From: Loxodes magnus | Taxonomy: Eukaryota; Ciliophora; Karyorelictea; Loxodida; Loxodidae | Direction of reading: 5' to 3' | DNA: 64,000 nt | Assembly: GCA_946699065.1 (NCBI GenBank) | Contig: CAMPDV010000890.1 | Location: 62,001 to 126,000, forward strand | Shown: positions 34,800-47,856 of the stretch, one piece after another | Layout of the letters: each line of letters opens with the position of its first letter | How positions within the stretch are numbered: the stretch's first letter is position 1 | The notes under the pieces: model-generated | Database searches by the model: none | Told to the model about the DNA's origin: nothing | Seen by the model: the letters and a program-made list of their open reading frames with translations, nothing else | Translations under genes and position numbers: made by a program

Positions 34800-37700
34800 C
34801 GCATTTTGCCGTACCTCATATTATATCAAATAGTTCCATTCCTTGTCTTTCTACTCCTATTGTTCTTAACTTTCTAATACATATTTATCTACTTTCTTGG
34901 AATCTGAGCATTTTTCTATGATATGCCTTTCGTTTTCTCTTGCATCATTACAGAAAGGGCATTTGTTTGTCGCAACTAGGTGTCTTTCTTTTAAACAATC
35001 CTGGCTCGCATTAAATCTCGTTCTTATTCTAAATATGTAACATATTTCTTCTTTTCTATTTTTATTGTATCTCAGGTAGTTGGGTGGTCTTACTACATAT
35101 TCATCAAATCATGTTTTTCTATACTGTAGAGTTGTTATCATTTACTCCATTCTTTCTCTATCTTCTACGTATACTCTATGTTCTCAAATTGCACGATTAA
35201 TGTTTTTCTTCCCTTTTTGATTATTATTACCATCATCTATAAATATATTTTTGTCTTCAATTTTTAATTCTAATTTTATTGTCGTGCAGTATTGTTCAAA
35301 AAAAAGTTCTCTTCTTTACTTAGGTCGAACATTAATCCATCTACTGTTTTTCCTTAGTTACCTATTAGTCTGCCTCTTAATCTCAGCGTTTTCTGCCATA
35401 GGTAATGTTTAAATTTCATAAACTGTAACTCGTATTCTAGTATCTCATTTTACACTTAGAAAGGGGCATCTATGATTGCTCGTAAAGATCTTTTCTATAT
35501 TATTTCTAATTGTTCCATCACTTATTTTCCTACAAATTATTCACAATATGGGATAACTTCTGTCCCATAGCTGAATACTGAGCTTACGAACGTTTTTATC
35601 ATTATACCTGCGTTATATGGTGTTAATCCCTTATTCATTGTTATTTTACCCAGTATTCATGTTTACATCTTTTATGCTGCTTCTAGTCTATTCTCCATGT
35701 GTTTTTCAAAGCTGATGGTCTCTTCTATTATATGTCCTAGATACTAAAAGGACGTTACTCTTTCGATTCTTAAATTTCCCACCTCAATAGTATTGCCTAT
35801 ATTTTCTCAGTTTCTATTTTCTGCTATTCATATCATTCATTTTGTTTTATCTACAATTTCCAGTTTGTATTTTTCCGCCCATGAGGTTAAATTTTTGATT
35901 ACTTTCTTTAATTATTCTCATTCACTTATTAAGGCTAGGTCATCTGTATGCAAAACATCCTGCATATATTTCTTGTGTTCATCCCTCTTAGTTTTTAAAG
36001 TCTATCGTAATTCCTAGCTTTTAATCTTCCAAGCTATGGAGAAGTCTTGCTATTATTAAGTTAAATAGTCTTGGCGACGTTATGCTTCCCTGTTTTAGTC
36101 CTTTATTTATCGCGGATGATTTTTCTATTTATTCATTGATTTTAAGTTTAATTTCTTCTTCGCAGTAGAAGTTTGCTAGGAGTTTAATTATCTATACCGG
36201 TACTTTTAGATCGTTTAGGATTTATCATATATCTTTTCTTTGCACCGAGTCGTACGCTTTTTTAATATCAGCAAATATTACGAAAACATCTTTTTTGTTC
36301 CGTATTGATCATTCCTATACTGTTCTTAGGTTGAAAATTTATAGTGAGCATGATTTTCCTTTTTTAAAGCCATATTAATATTCGCTTTCATCATTATGCA
36401 GATATCCTTATAGTTGCTAGAAAATTCATGCATCTACTATTTTTAAAGCATGATTCAGTAAAGAGATTGGTCTATAATTCATCGGGTTCATCTATCCTCC
36501 TTTTTTGTATATTAATATTATGTATTATTATTTCATCTCTTAAGGTATTACTCCCTCTTAAATCATCTTAACTATCATTTTACATGTTACTTCTGTTAGT
36601 TTTTTCCCGCCTGCTAATATTGTACCTACTTGTATTTCATCAGGTCCTGTTGCTTTTCATTTCGCCAATTAGTTGATGATTTCTCAAATTTCATATTCGT
36701 TTACCACTATTTATCTCTTGTTTAAGAATTTAGTTGGTAACGTATTATCGCCATCTTCATACAGTTTCTATCATTCATCCCTGAAAGTATTAACATCTTC
36801 TTTTAATAAGGGTACTCATTAATTATTTTTTTTATTAAGTAAGTTTTTTAGTTTCTTCCACATATCTGTTAGACTTCCTTTATTTACATTGTCCATAAAT
36901 AGGTTTAGTTAGTTTCTTTTATCTTTTTTAGTTGATTAAATGTATTCTTATCTTACTCTTTTGTATTCTCTTTGATTCTCATTTTATTGATTTTCATTTA
37001 TTTGTTCTCTGTTCTTTACCCTTTATTTTAATTGTTTGCTGCATTTTCTAAAGATTTTATTACACTATTTTGTTGTTTCTGAATATTTATATATCTTAGA
37101 GTTTTATGTTTTAAATTTTCCACATACCATTTAAACTCCTTCTTATATCTTTTTCTTTCATCATTTATAAGTCTACGTGCCGTTTAGGTTATCAATTTCT
37201 TCTTCTTAGAGATTTTCTTGTATAAATCTTTCAAAGTTTTCTTATATCTCTTTTTTCTTTAATAGTAGGTAGTTTATTTTTGCTATCTTTTATGGCTTTC
37301 TTACTTCTTTACCCATCTTTACCTATATAATACCAGGCCTATGGTCACCTATTACGTATGAGTAATAAAAATCACTCTTTAACACCTTTTCTCTCATACT
37401 CTCTTCGATTAAAAAGTAATCTATTTTATACTTATTGTTTTAGTGAATAAAGGTACCTATTTCAGTTGGGTCTAGGCATATTAAATTATTCTGTTCCATA
37501 AACTGTGTCATTCTCTTTCCTGCTGAGTTTGTTTTCTTTGGCAGTCATTTTTCTATGTGCGCATTTCAGTCTCCTATTATCATTATATTAAGTCCTTTTT
37601 CTATTGCTTATAGTTTAAATTCATTCACTAAATTATAGAAATGCTCATAATGTTCGTTGTCATTTGCAACAGGAGCGTAGACATTTATTACTGCTAATTA

Positions 37701-38000
37701 TTTCATTATTTCTATTGCCATTACTCTCGCTCCTCCAAAAAGCGTCATTTGGTTTACTTCATTCTATATCTCTCTGATCTCCTTGCATATGTCGTTTCTA
37801 ATATAGAATGCTACTCATTTTCCTTTTTTTGATCCCACATTTATTAAGTTTTTATATCCTGCTATATTACACATATCTTTTTAGTCTTCAATCTAAATTT
37901 CTTATATTGCCATTATGTGGATACTTTTTTGAGTCATGAATTTGGCTAGTGCCTCTTTTGCACTTCTTACTCCCCTAATATTTGCTGTCCATATTTTTAT
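34800..38000 (-). CDS. LINE B ORF2: AP-endonuclease / reverse transcriptase / zinc motif
   Basis: Endonuclease: IKIWTANIRGVRSAKEAL, MAIQEIQIED (catalytic Glu), IIGD-NAHIEK (TGA at Trp), VIGDHRPGI. RT: AK-KATGPDEIQ (TGA at Trp), MNYRPISLLNHALKIVDA, FADIKKAYDSVQRKD (motif A), KGLKQGSITSPRLF (motif B), HTDDLALISE (motif C, T for A), TSWAEKYKLEI. The zinc motif is CPFC then H and C near 34950. The same frame holds from 37983 to about 36240. A frame shift brackets the motif C region and the original frame returns by the zinc motif. The Trp in TSWAEKY is TGG here, but the equivalent Trp in LINE A is TGA. Confidence 0.8.
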
Positions 38001-38265
38001 GACTTATTCTTAATCTTTTTTTACACTCATTCCCTCTACTTCCTCTTCACCTTATTCTTCTTTTTATTCATCTTCCTTCTCCACCTTTTCTTCTTCCTAT
38101 CTATCATTCTATGCTTCCATATTATTTTCTTTATTAGTTCTTTCCCCTTTTTTGTCTTTTTCATCTTATTATCTACCTTTTCCTTCTTCTTATCTATTCT
38201 AATCTTCTTCTTTTTCCTTTTCCTATTAGTTGAAGTCGGATAATTGTTCATTTTTGTTTATCGGT

Positions 38266-39499
38266 TTCTTAGCATAGTACATTCTCATTGAAGTTTGCTT
38301 CAATTTACTTCTTTGAGATATTAAAAGTCAAAAAAATAAAGAATACTTACTTGGTGAGATTGATAGATTATAACCTGAGATTCAGCTTGGTAAAGAATAT
38401 TTCCTAAGTCACATGTTATTAAATAAAGTTATAATCACTAATGCACCTGTCCAAATTATTTCTTAACTTAATTATCTCACTCTCTTGAGTATAAATTTTA
38501 ACTTCTTTTATATACAATTTATTTTACTATCTCTCATTCCTAACTGATGGAAAATATAAAGAGTATTATATCCACCTTGATTCTTCTTGCTACTCTCTTT
38601 AGCTTTTTACTTTATGAGATTAAATTTTAATTAAAGTGGAGATATCATTTCTTGATATTCTTCTTATATTCCATCTAGAGAAAGATATGAAGCGACTTAT
38701 AAAATTTCTCTATTTTCTTTGTTTTTTCTTGATTTTTCAATTAGAAATTTCCTTCAGTCTTAGTCTTTTATAGAGGGATAATATTATACTCCTTTTTCCA
38801 TTCATTTGTGTTCTTCTTCAGTTTATTTAAATTACTTTTATTTATTCCTTATGGTAATCATCCTTAGTTCTATTATCTTCTTCTCTATGAAGCTCATAAA
38901 TTTTCCTAAAATACTTATTATTTAAAAATTTACCCTAAAGCTGTTGAAATCAAGTTAGCTTAAGAAGATTTTGGAATTCATAGTGTCATTAGTGAACTTT
39001 CACTTTAATCTGATATTTAGAACATCATTCTTTATTGAGACTATTAGTGATTTATGCTTTAAACTTCTTTAAGATAAGAGAAAGTTGTAGTTAACACAAA
39101 TTAAGGAGAAAAGCATGAAATTTATCTTCCTTTAGATTGAACTAGATATATGAAGGTTCTTTTACTTCACATCGCTTATATAATTTATTTAAAAATACAA
39201 TGGCTAATACACCAAAGGAGGAAGAAAAAAGTCCACTTGAAGAAGTTTTTTTCTAGCTTTATAATTACAAAAGAACGTAGTATTGATTTTTATAATGCAT
39301 ATGAAGTACTTATTTGAAAGTCTTTTTTGTTGAAATAAAAGAACAAGAATATCAAATAATTAGAATAAGCATATTATATAATAGCAGTTTTAATAATAAG
39401 CTTCATTTGTAGCACCTTAATAACTTTGAGGTTATTTTGATTACTCCATTTTTAGTTTTCTCGCTTTTGATAGAAAGAGTAGATGTAACAGACTTTCTA
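38266..39499. other. AT-rich DNA between LINE B and a Kelch relic
   Basis: Mostly A/T, with weak coding-like minus-strand text that may be the decayed 3' part of the Kelch gene. No motif was recognised. Confidence 0.3.
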
Positions 39500-41230
39500 A
39501 ATAATTATATATGAAATGCAAGCTCAACTTTGCTTCTGCTATTAAATCCCTTCGCACAAGGTTAGCTTAATCTTTCAGAAGCAAATAAAACTTAAGATAG
39601 CGAACTCATTTAGCCATTTGCAACGCTTTTTATTTTATTCTATGAAAATATCACGAGTACAAAGTTAGCATTCCCCGTTTTCAGCTTCATAAATTCCATA
39701 GCTACAAGATCACCTCATACCATTAAGTTATAACTACATTTTTTTGGAATATCATAAAATTATAATTCGTTACCTTTTCTTCTGTAAAATGAACTCCTTC
39801 AAAGAAAACTAACATTCTCTTATCATAAACCATGGCATGGGCCCAAACACACTTTAGTCATTTTGAATTTGTTTAGATGACTAAATTATTCTTTTTATTT
39901 TAAATCTATTAGATCATTTAAAGAATACAACCTAAAAATTATTCTCCGTAAATGACCATAGAATTATCAACTGCATTAAATACAGTTATCTCTTATTCTC
40001 TTTTGTTTCTCATTCTTCTTGAAATTGGAATGTTTCCAGATCGAAAGAATAAATATATGGATTATTAGAATCCTGTAAATTTGTACCTAGTGAAATATAT
40101 AGAATATTTTCATATTCATAAAGCTTACAATGTAAGAGTTTTCTAGGATAATTTTTATCTTTGTTGAGAAAACTTCTTACATTGGATCCTAGGTCTAACT
40201 ATCATAATTGGTTGGCTTCATCTAAAAGGGTTTTTACCAACCATAAAATCGGTTTATCAACCAATATGCCACATGAGAACATGAGAATTTTCTTGGAATT
40301 GGAGGGTTTTTTTGTGAGACTTATTCTCATGTTCTACTTATTATTTTATGCTTGGATATATCATTTTAAATCACTGATAGAATTCTACCCCTCATATTAT
40401 CAAAAAATTTCCATTCTATGCAGCAATATGTCCAAATTTTTTCTGTGACAATGATCCAAATATTTGAACTTCTATCAAGTCCATTTTTCTAAGTCTAACT
40501 TTAAAATGTTATTAAGAAGTTGCTATTTTGAGTTTATATCTTCGAAGATATAAATACTTCCAGAATTTACATTCATACTATGGAAATGATAGTGTAAAGG
40601 AGAATCAAAAATATCTTTCATAGTTTCACTTTTCAGTTCTAACTTATGCAAGTCCAAAAGTTTCAATTCATTCTTAATGCTTATAAAAAGTCAGCCTCCT
40701 ATCATCTAAATTTTAATATCGGAGTCGAAATATGCTCCAGAATCCATTACTACCAGTTAACTGATATCGAAAGGTACTTTACTTACTTATTTTTCGATTA
40801 ATGGACTTTCAATATTAATTAGTCCAGCTCATGTGTTCAGCCTTGATTTGTGAGCTCTTACAGCTTTGAAGTCTAAAGTAAGTAAATATCTAGGACATGT
40901 CTTTTCACCGTAAATAACAGTTTGTGATCACTCAAAGCTTTTAGTTAAGAAAAACCATTAATCGTTACGGAGAACATTCACCGGTGATCATTGGAACAAA
41001 TCCTCATTTCTTATTTTTCATTACATTGAGATGCACCTCCATATCCAGCTTAAGTAAAAGCTTAACTTGTAACTGGTAAGTATCCAACAAAAACCAGATG
41101 TCATCTAAAATAACTCTCCAAACCCCTTCATCCATTGAAATTAAAACGAATTCTTTTTTCTAGTTTAGAGCTCCATAGAACTTGCTACATCTTGACAGAG
41201 GAATGGAAATTTTAGGGAATCACTTACTTT
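39500..41230 (-). pseudogene. Kelch-repeat protein gene, decayed
   Basis: Minus-strand text contains several blades of a Kelch propeller. Examples are VIYGEKTCPRYLLTLDFK, VMDSGAYFDSDIKIQMIGG, GSIYIFEDINSKQQLLNN followed by LDLEKWTW, KFGHIAAQNGNFLIIQG, LYISLGTNLQDSNNPYIYSFD, DNSMVIYGEQFLG and HAMVYDKRMLVFFEGVHF. The Gly-Gly pairs typical of Kelch are partly replaced. Successive blades lie in different frames, with in-frame TGA where GG-L would be expected, so the gene is most likely dead, although short introns could explain some shifts. An N-terminal part (KEFVLISMDEGVWRVILDD) precedes the first blade. It would act as a protein-interaction platform. Confidence 0.5.
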
Positions 41231-44200
41231 TAGCTTAAGAAAATTACAGCAGTAACCAAGAATTTCTGATTTACATTTTTTCCAAAATAAAATAAATGAT
41301 AAAAATAAGTTTAGCGATGGCTATTTAAAGGCTAGTAGTTTAAAAAACCTCATAATCTGAGTTAAAATTTAAGCACCACCTTCATTCATTTAACTATCTT
41401 ATAAATATGAAATGAATAGACTACCAGATCAAACATATTGATTAAAGAGAAGCTATTTAATAGTTCGATTACTACCTTATCATTTTATATTAAAAAACTT
41501 AAAAATTGATTCAAGCCAATCTTTAGCATTATTATAAATCTTACGCCTGATTTCATATCTCTATCTATTTACAGCTTAAATACTTAACTATTGTTGAATA
41601 TACTCCAATCAACTAAAGTATAATTGCATTCTCATATAACTTGATTTTAAAGCTCCAAGATTGTCTAAGATCTCTATAATAAAAAATGAGAATTTTATCT
41701 ATTAAAAATACTAATAGCGGAGCTATGCTTTATGGGTATAATAATTAAAGTCATCTTGTATTGTAAAGTTTGAATAGAAAGTAAGTATAAGAAGTTAAAT
41801 AGCAAGTGATATACCTTGCTATTCTATTATTTTAAGTATATTAATTAAAAAAATCCCTGTAAGTGATCCTAACAAAAGTGAAGAGGTTTAAGTTTCTTCT
41901 TTCAATTAATAAGATAATTAAGGCATGAAAATCAATCTCTAAGTTTTAAATTAATAGATGCCTATCTAATGATCGATTTTTTGAGATTTGGGTTGTTAAA
42001 TTTTGGATTAAGATCTTGTGGTTTGCCTTTTTAAGAAGTTACATCTAAATTGGATTGAATATTTTAAGATTTGATAGTGATAGAGATAGTGATAGTGAAA
42101 GTGGATTATATTAGGAACTGCTTAAGCTCCGTAAACTTTCGAAAGTCTTGTAACTTTTAAATCATTCCTAACATTAAAACTGAATAATATATTTTAACCC
42201 TTATTTGATATTAAGAGCAACTATATACAGAGTATAGTTAAACATTTGAAATTCCTTTTCGGCCTAAAATATTTTAAACTTTTTTTGTTTCATATAGAAT
42301 CTTAGGAAGGCAATTTAACTTTAGTATGAAGGTCTATATTTATTTTTCTAGATGAGATGCTCCTTTTGTTTATTAAATTAGCTGCCCCTATACTAAAAAG
42401 ATTCTATATTAGCTTAATTCACTTTATATTTAAAAGGTTCATTTATATCTAAATACAAAATTACTTATTAAGTTCTTTTATGAGGTATCTTCTTAATTCT
42501 AGACTAGAACTTTCTGATTAAAGTTGTTAATATACCTATATAGCTATAGCTGTTAATATCTCCTTCATAACTATTAGCACCCTTGATTTTTTCACATTTA
42601 CTTACTCTATTCTCTTATCCTATCTTAAGCATTCATCTCTCAAATAGAAACTCTTTTATCATATCTCAACCTTAAGTATCACTGATTATCCTATATCTCC
42701 TTAACTATTATTATTTGTAAATATATTAGAGTTTTTGATTCTTAGATGTATATATATTCTTTTTGTAGTCTAGTCCAAATTTAATGTTTATTAAATAATC
42801 TCTTTGAAATAAATATTTTCCTTTCATTTTTAGAGACTGGATCGTTAAATCTGCTAAAGTAAGATATTTTTATTAGTCTGCATTCGTCGCTTGGTTGTAT
42901 TGGCTTTCTATACCCTTTTTTCTATTATTCAATAAGGTATTTTATTTACTATTTACTATTTACTAATTCAATTGGTTTAATGTGGCTTTGCAACCTTTAT
43001 CTTTCAATTTATTTAAATTCCCAAACAACTTAGATTTTCAGCTCTTCATTTATCAGAGTTATAAAATAATCAAACTTCGCAAATTTTCCCTACTAGTTTT
43101 AATACCTAATCTATATGATATTTATCAAATCTAGTACTTAGTTCTATTATTAAATTGCTTCTTTACCCAAAATCAATTATTATACAATGCTCCAAACTTG
43201 CTTTTAATTACATTATAAGCTTCATTTGTTGTAACTCTTAACTAATCTTTTATTTTTAGTATCTCTGAATGCTCGAGAATTAGATTTGTCTTAAATACTC
43301 AAGCAAGTTTAATTTTTATCAGCTTAAGCCTTCTAATTCCAACTTCCTGCGACTAAAATCTGCTGATTATTGTTTCTTCAGTTTTGCATTTAATTATCCC
43401 ATAATTTTATCTTAGAGCGTTATTCTTAATCTTTATCTGTAAATACTTATGTCTTAATATCTCCTTACTTCTTAATCCCTCTTTCTCTGATGAAGGTGAT
43501 TGACTTATAAAATCCTTTCTTTAGCTAATTTCTCAAAAATTTGCTATTCTTTGTTTATTCAATTTTACAGTTCTTCCAACTTTAACTTCTCATTTCTTTC
43601 TCAAGTTTTGGCTTCTTCTTTTTAAGCTAGTAATTAAGCATTACTGCATATTCATCAACAATCTTTACTTAGATAATAAACTATATTCTATCAAGTTACT
43701 TTCTTTTAGATCTAGTAAGATCTTAGATCTTTTAAGTCTTCATTTAAGAACTTTACAGGCCTATTATGGATACATAAGGGTCTACCTCTTTATTTCTAGT
43801 TAGCTTAGTAGTTATAAGTTTACTGCTTAATAGCTAAAGAATTGCTTTTGAATTAATAAGGGAAAAGGGATCTTTTATGTTTAGTACTCTTAAAATCTAA
43901 AATATAAAGAGGAAAAGAAGGTGTATTAATATTATTGCTTGCTAAAGAAAATATTTTACAAGCAGTATTAACAATATTATGAAGATATCATTAAGAAATA
44001 TTATTAAAACCTATTTAATTTTTCTCATTAGAAGAAATAATTATTCGATGTTATGAATGAAAATATTCTAAAAAGGATTGGAGCTGTAGAATGGTAAGCG
44101 TTTAGATGAGCGAATACTTTTAAGAAATTTTAAGAGAAAAAGGAGTTTAGAAATAATAAGAAGCCTTCTAGAGAAACTCCATATATTTGGTAAGTTTATT

Positions 44201-44329
44201 TTTGGTTTAAAATATTTATCCTTTAAAGCAGGGCTACAATTAATTATTTCATCTGTAGTAAAAATATTTAACCCAATTCATTAGAGCATAGAATTTTTTT
44301 TAGCAAGTAGTTAAGTAGAGTGATACTAA
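41231..44329. other. AT-rich DNA without a recognisable gene
   Basis: Moderately A/T-rich, with a short GATAGT repeat near 42073-42101 and a CTATTTA triplet repeat near 42950. Fragments of protein-like text occur but no family is recognised. Confidence 0.4.
42073..42101. repeat. GATAGT hexamer repeat
   Basis: Five imperfect units (GATAGT, GATAGA, GATAGT, GATAGT, GAAAGT). Confidence 0.6.
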
Positions 44330-44910
44330 GGAAACTAACTAAGAATGATACAGCTATGAAGGATTTACTAAACTAAAATTAATAAATGATATAGTTAATG
44401 AAGATTTATAAGAACTTAATATATTGGAAAAGCTTTTTCATCCAAATGTAGTTTTATTATAAAGGTAAAGTCCTTCTCTAATGAGTTTGGCTATGGAGTT
44501 AGTGTAATAATCATTGTATAAAATTTTGCATGGTAGACAAAAAATTTAATGTGAGTAAGGTATAAGATAAGTTTAGATATAGTATAGGGATTCGGTATAT
44601 TTATGATTTGCATGTAATCATAGAGACTTAAAATGTAATAATAAACTATTGGATTCTAATTATAAGCTGAAATTACTGATTTCAGCTTATCTAAAATAAA
44701 AAAAGAATCTAAATTTTAAAGTTTTACTTAATAAGCAGAAACTACATGTTGAATGTCTTTAGAGTTGCTTGTAATTATACCTAAGTACAGCAAATAATTG
44801 GATATATATGTTTTTGGAATGGTAGTTTGGAAAATAATATCAAGAGTAATTCCTCTTTGAAATATGAGAGATTTATGTTGTATTACATTAAGTTTTAAAT
44901 AAAAGAAGAG
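44330..44910 (+). pseudogene. protein kinase relic (tyrosine-kinase-like family)
   Basis: Kinase subdomains appear in order on the plus strand: KLKLINDIVNEDLQELNILE, then FHPNVVLL (subdomains II-IV), LAMELV (hinge), CNHRDLKCNNKLLDSNYKL (catalytic loop HRDLK--N, about 44611-44670), ITDFSLSK (DFG equivalent with S for G), CWMSLELL (the 'WM-PE' region), and DIYVFGMVVWKIISRVIPL (subdomain IX, about 44790-44860). At least two frame shifts separate these blocks, and Gly of DFG and Pro of APE are lost. It is therefore a dead paralogue of the same TKL type as the fragment at 12.2 kb, though the two do not overlap enough to tell whether they are close copies. Confidence 0.65.
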
Positions 44911-46609
44911 AGGAAATACCTTAAGAATGTCCCATATATTTTAGCTAAATAACAAGAGGATGCTAGTAGTAATATAATTTAAGTTTATTAAATTTATAGT
45001 CTATAAAATCTTAATCATAAAATCTTTTAAACCTCTTTTCTATATCTAGATTATGACAATATGGTAAAATAATACAATAATATTCACTTAAAGGTTCTAC
45101 ATAAATTTTCACGTTTTCGATTAATATTTAAGGAATATCAAAAGAATGATAAATTATTATATTTTTATAGATGGAAATAAATAAAAAAAGCTGAATTAGA
45201 GAAGCGCATAATTGTACACTTTATAGATTTTTTATTTATCATCCAGAAAATTTATTTAGTAGAATGTGAGTATTAGTTTAAAATATCTTAAAAATAACTA
45301 GCATTGCTTATTTATAAGTTAACTTTTATAATAATTAAATATAGCTTTAGAATAAAACTTTAGATTATTGATATATCATTTTTCTTAATAAACAAGATTT
45401 GAAATATATATAAATAGCTTTATAACTAAACTAGATATTTAGATAATAGTTCATATCAATCTTATAAAATTTCTGTATAAATGGGGACTAATTTATAATA
45501 TATGGTGTATTATCTCAACACATCTTATATCTAAATTCTTAAAATTTATCATCATATTAAATTTTACTCACCATTTTATCAATATCAGATATTAATTAAA
45601 TTGAAAATTCCATAGTGATAAGCTACATATTTTCTTACATTTAGCATCGTATAAAAATGTTTAAAAAAGCATACAATTTTTATCTAAAATATTTTAATTT
45701 TTAAGCTTTCTGAGAAACTTTAAATTCTTTGAGAAAGGAAACTCTCTGTGGTGCTTAATCTGAATGACTCTTAATTAAAATATAATAAAAATTCTTCTAA
45801 CCACTTTTCATAAGCAATGAATAACGAGAATACTTCTTAATTTTAGAATTTAAACCTAACTAATAAAATAATTGCTTAAATAAATTTCCTTAAAGATATT
45901 GAATCCAATTAGAAACTTTTTAATGTTTAGAAGCATAATCAGATAGTTAGATATCTCACTTCACCATTCTTTTGGCCTCAATAATCTAATATTTAAATAT
46001 TAATTTTAATTTTTTAATAAATCTTTAATTAGATATAAGATTAATACAATTTAACTGTAGTGGATATATACATCATCAATAGGTTAATACTTAAAAGTTG
46101 ATATTATAAGTTTTTTATCTATTTGCTTTTTCTCGATTATATGTTCTTGCAGTAAGTATTATAAAATATCTGAATCTATTTCTTTAACTTTAGTTATTAC
46201 ATTTCTTCATAATAGCTCGAAGACACAAAAATGTTGGATAGATTATTAGTCTGGTATATTTTCTCTTGAGAGAAGTGTAAATATTAGCAAGTGTTGGTTT
46301 TAGTTTTAGCATCTACATTGTTAGGTTTTTGGTTGATTACTGGAAATTAGAATATTAGGTTAGATATCCATGAAATAAAGAAGAGTAATTTATGATTAAA
46401 GCTGCTTATTTACTTATTTTTGATTTTAATAAACTTGATTATCAGACAATTTATACTTAAAGTCTGGATTATAATTAAAGCTTACTTTCTGCTTATTTAT
46501 TTTCTATTCAAATATATAACAAAAATATAATGATTAAATAACTCATCATATATTCCATGCTAAAAATCTAATAAATAGTGCACTTAATTATAATTAGATC
46601 TAATATATA
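44911..46609. other. AT-rich DNA without a recognisable gene
   Basis: A/T-rich; may include decayed flanks of the kinase gene. Nothing firm was seen. Confidence 0.4.
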
Positions 46610-47190
46610 TAAATAATTGAATCTCATTAATAAATTGATGAAGAAGATTATTTAGCTGAAGAAGAGAATAAAGATAAAAGCATGAAAGTTTGAAAAGCTT
46701 TGAAATAATATTATAATATATTTAATTGAAGGAAACATTTCAAACAGCAAAATATATCACAAAACTCTTTTAGTTAAATTTAAACTTAACTATCTGAATC
46801 TCATTTCTCCTTAGATGGATCATTATTTTAAAATTAAATATAGCTTAATAATTAATAAGAAGATAAGCTAATCTACACAAATCTTAAAGTTATCATAATA
46901 GTTCATTTAGAAATCTTATAATGAAGAAAGTTATAAATCATACAAATTATCAACAACTTAAGATATTAGGCCTATCAAACCTTTATTTAAAACTAAAGGA
47001 AGATGCTAATGAAAGTAGATTATCTTTAATATACAAATATTTAATCCAACTAATTAACTTAAACATATCAAGTGAAGAATTAATGCAACTTTAAGAATAA
47101 TAAGTTTATGTAGAAGAATCCCAAGAAAATGAAGCAAGAACGGTATCTACCAAGACTTTCTGTGAAATTATTTAAATTTTTTGATTCGCA
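46610..47190 (+). pseudogene. Gln-rich coding-like relic, unidentified
   Basis: Plus-strand text such as QNISQNSFSQIQTQLSESHF and, in another frame, LKEDANESRLSLIYKYLIQ followed by SSEELMQLQEQQVYVEESQE has the Gln/Asn-rich look of ciliate host proteins. Frame changes suggest decay or unseen introns. No domain was recognised. Confidence 0.3.
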
Positions 47191-47204
47191 GTAGTCCAAA
47201 TTAA

Positions 47205-47232
47205 GTTGGCACCACATTAATTTATTATATAT
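47205..47232 (+). repeat. possible remnant of a LINE C-type 3' tail
   Basis: GGCACCACATTAATTTATT resembles the last bases of LINE C (GTTCCACACTAATTTATTTATT at 52944 onward). No further element sequence precedes it, so it could be a tail-only insertion or chance. Confidence 0.25.
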
Positions 47233-47436
47233 ACATTTTTTAAAGTGGCTCTTGGTAATCTAAAAAATATTTCCTGTCTTTGCATGTCGCCCAACTTGGT
47301 AGTAGATAAAAATCGGTTGGTCAAGACTTGGAAGAGCTTTCTTATCTCTCCTCTAAAACGTTTTAGGAAATTCCATACTTCAAAACTACAAAAATATTAG
47401 TGCTACAGAAAGGAAACAGAATATTATATAATATAA

Positions 47437-47849
47437 AATGGATGTCGGCCGCGTCAGACAAATTAGTAGGTAATTTGGTGCAGTGTATACTGCATTGAGA
47501 GTATTAGATGCCACCACGGGTAAGGCTGGATAAGCTCCGTTGAGACATACCTAACTTACCCCGAGGGTTCTCTCTAGCAGTATGAAAGTTTAACTGACGG
47601 GCCTTCTAATTACCGACTTAATAACTAATTCTTATTTGGACCTTATTCAAGAAGATAGAAGCATTTGACTCAAGATTTAAGAATAAATTTTGATAAGAAG
47701 ATTCCACATTTGGAGAAGCTGACATGACTCATCAGACCTCTAGAATTTTAACAAGAAACATAAGAACATTTTCTTAATATTAAATATTAATATTGAAAGA
47801 GCTGCAAATGAGGTGCTAAGCGCACTATAATCATTTTTATTTATTTATT
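47437..47849 (+). mobile_element. SINE-like retroelement, copy 3
   Basis: Very similar to copy 1 over its whole length. The two share the 5' flank-like run TATATAATATAAAATGG, suggesting the element starts a few bases before ATGG. It lacks about 11 bp of one small hairpin of the head and part of the 3' tail hairpin, but keeps the outer GGCC..CGTCAG / CTGACGGGCC pairing and a changed but still pairing CGGGTAAG / CTTACCCC stem. The TTTA tail ends 8 bp before the ORF1 ATG of LINE C. Confidence 0.8.
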
Positions 47850-47856
47850 AGGTGAA

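Larger units (their letters stand above)
34333..38265 (-). mobile_element. LINE B: 5'-truncated non-LTR retrotransposon
   Basis: A close relative of LINE A on the minus strand. It begins in a Lys-rich segment (about 38251-38036, RKRKKKKIR...) preceding ORF2 and has no recognisable ORF1, so it is 5'-truncated. The 3' end is the shared tail in reverse orientation at 34333-34402 (TTTA-type repeats, then GAGCGCGTAGCACC / GGTGCGCAGCTC). LINEs A and B align over all of ORF2 but differ at many positions, so they are separate insertions. Target duplication was not determined. Confidence 0.85.

Noticed and set aside
40161-40448. 95-aa plus-strand open frame
   Set aside because: Antisense of the Kelch relic, whose blades are recognisable on the minus strand.
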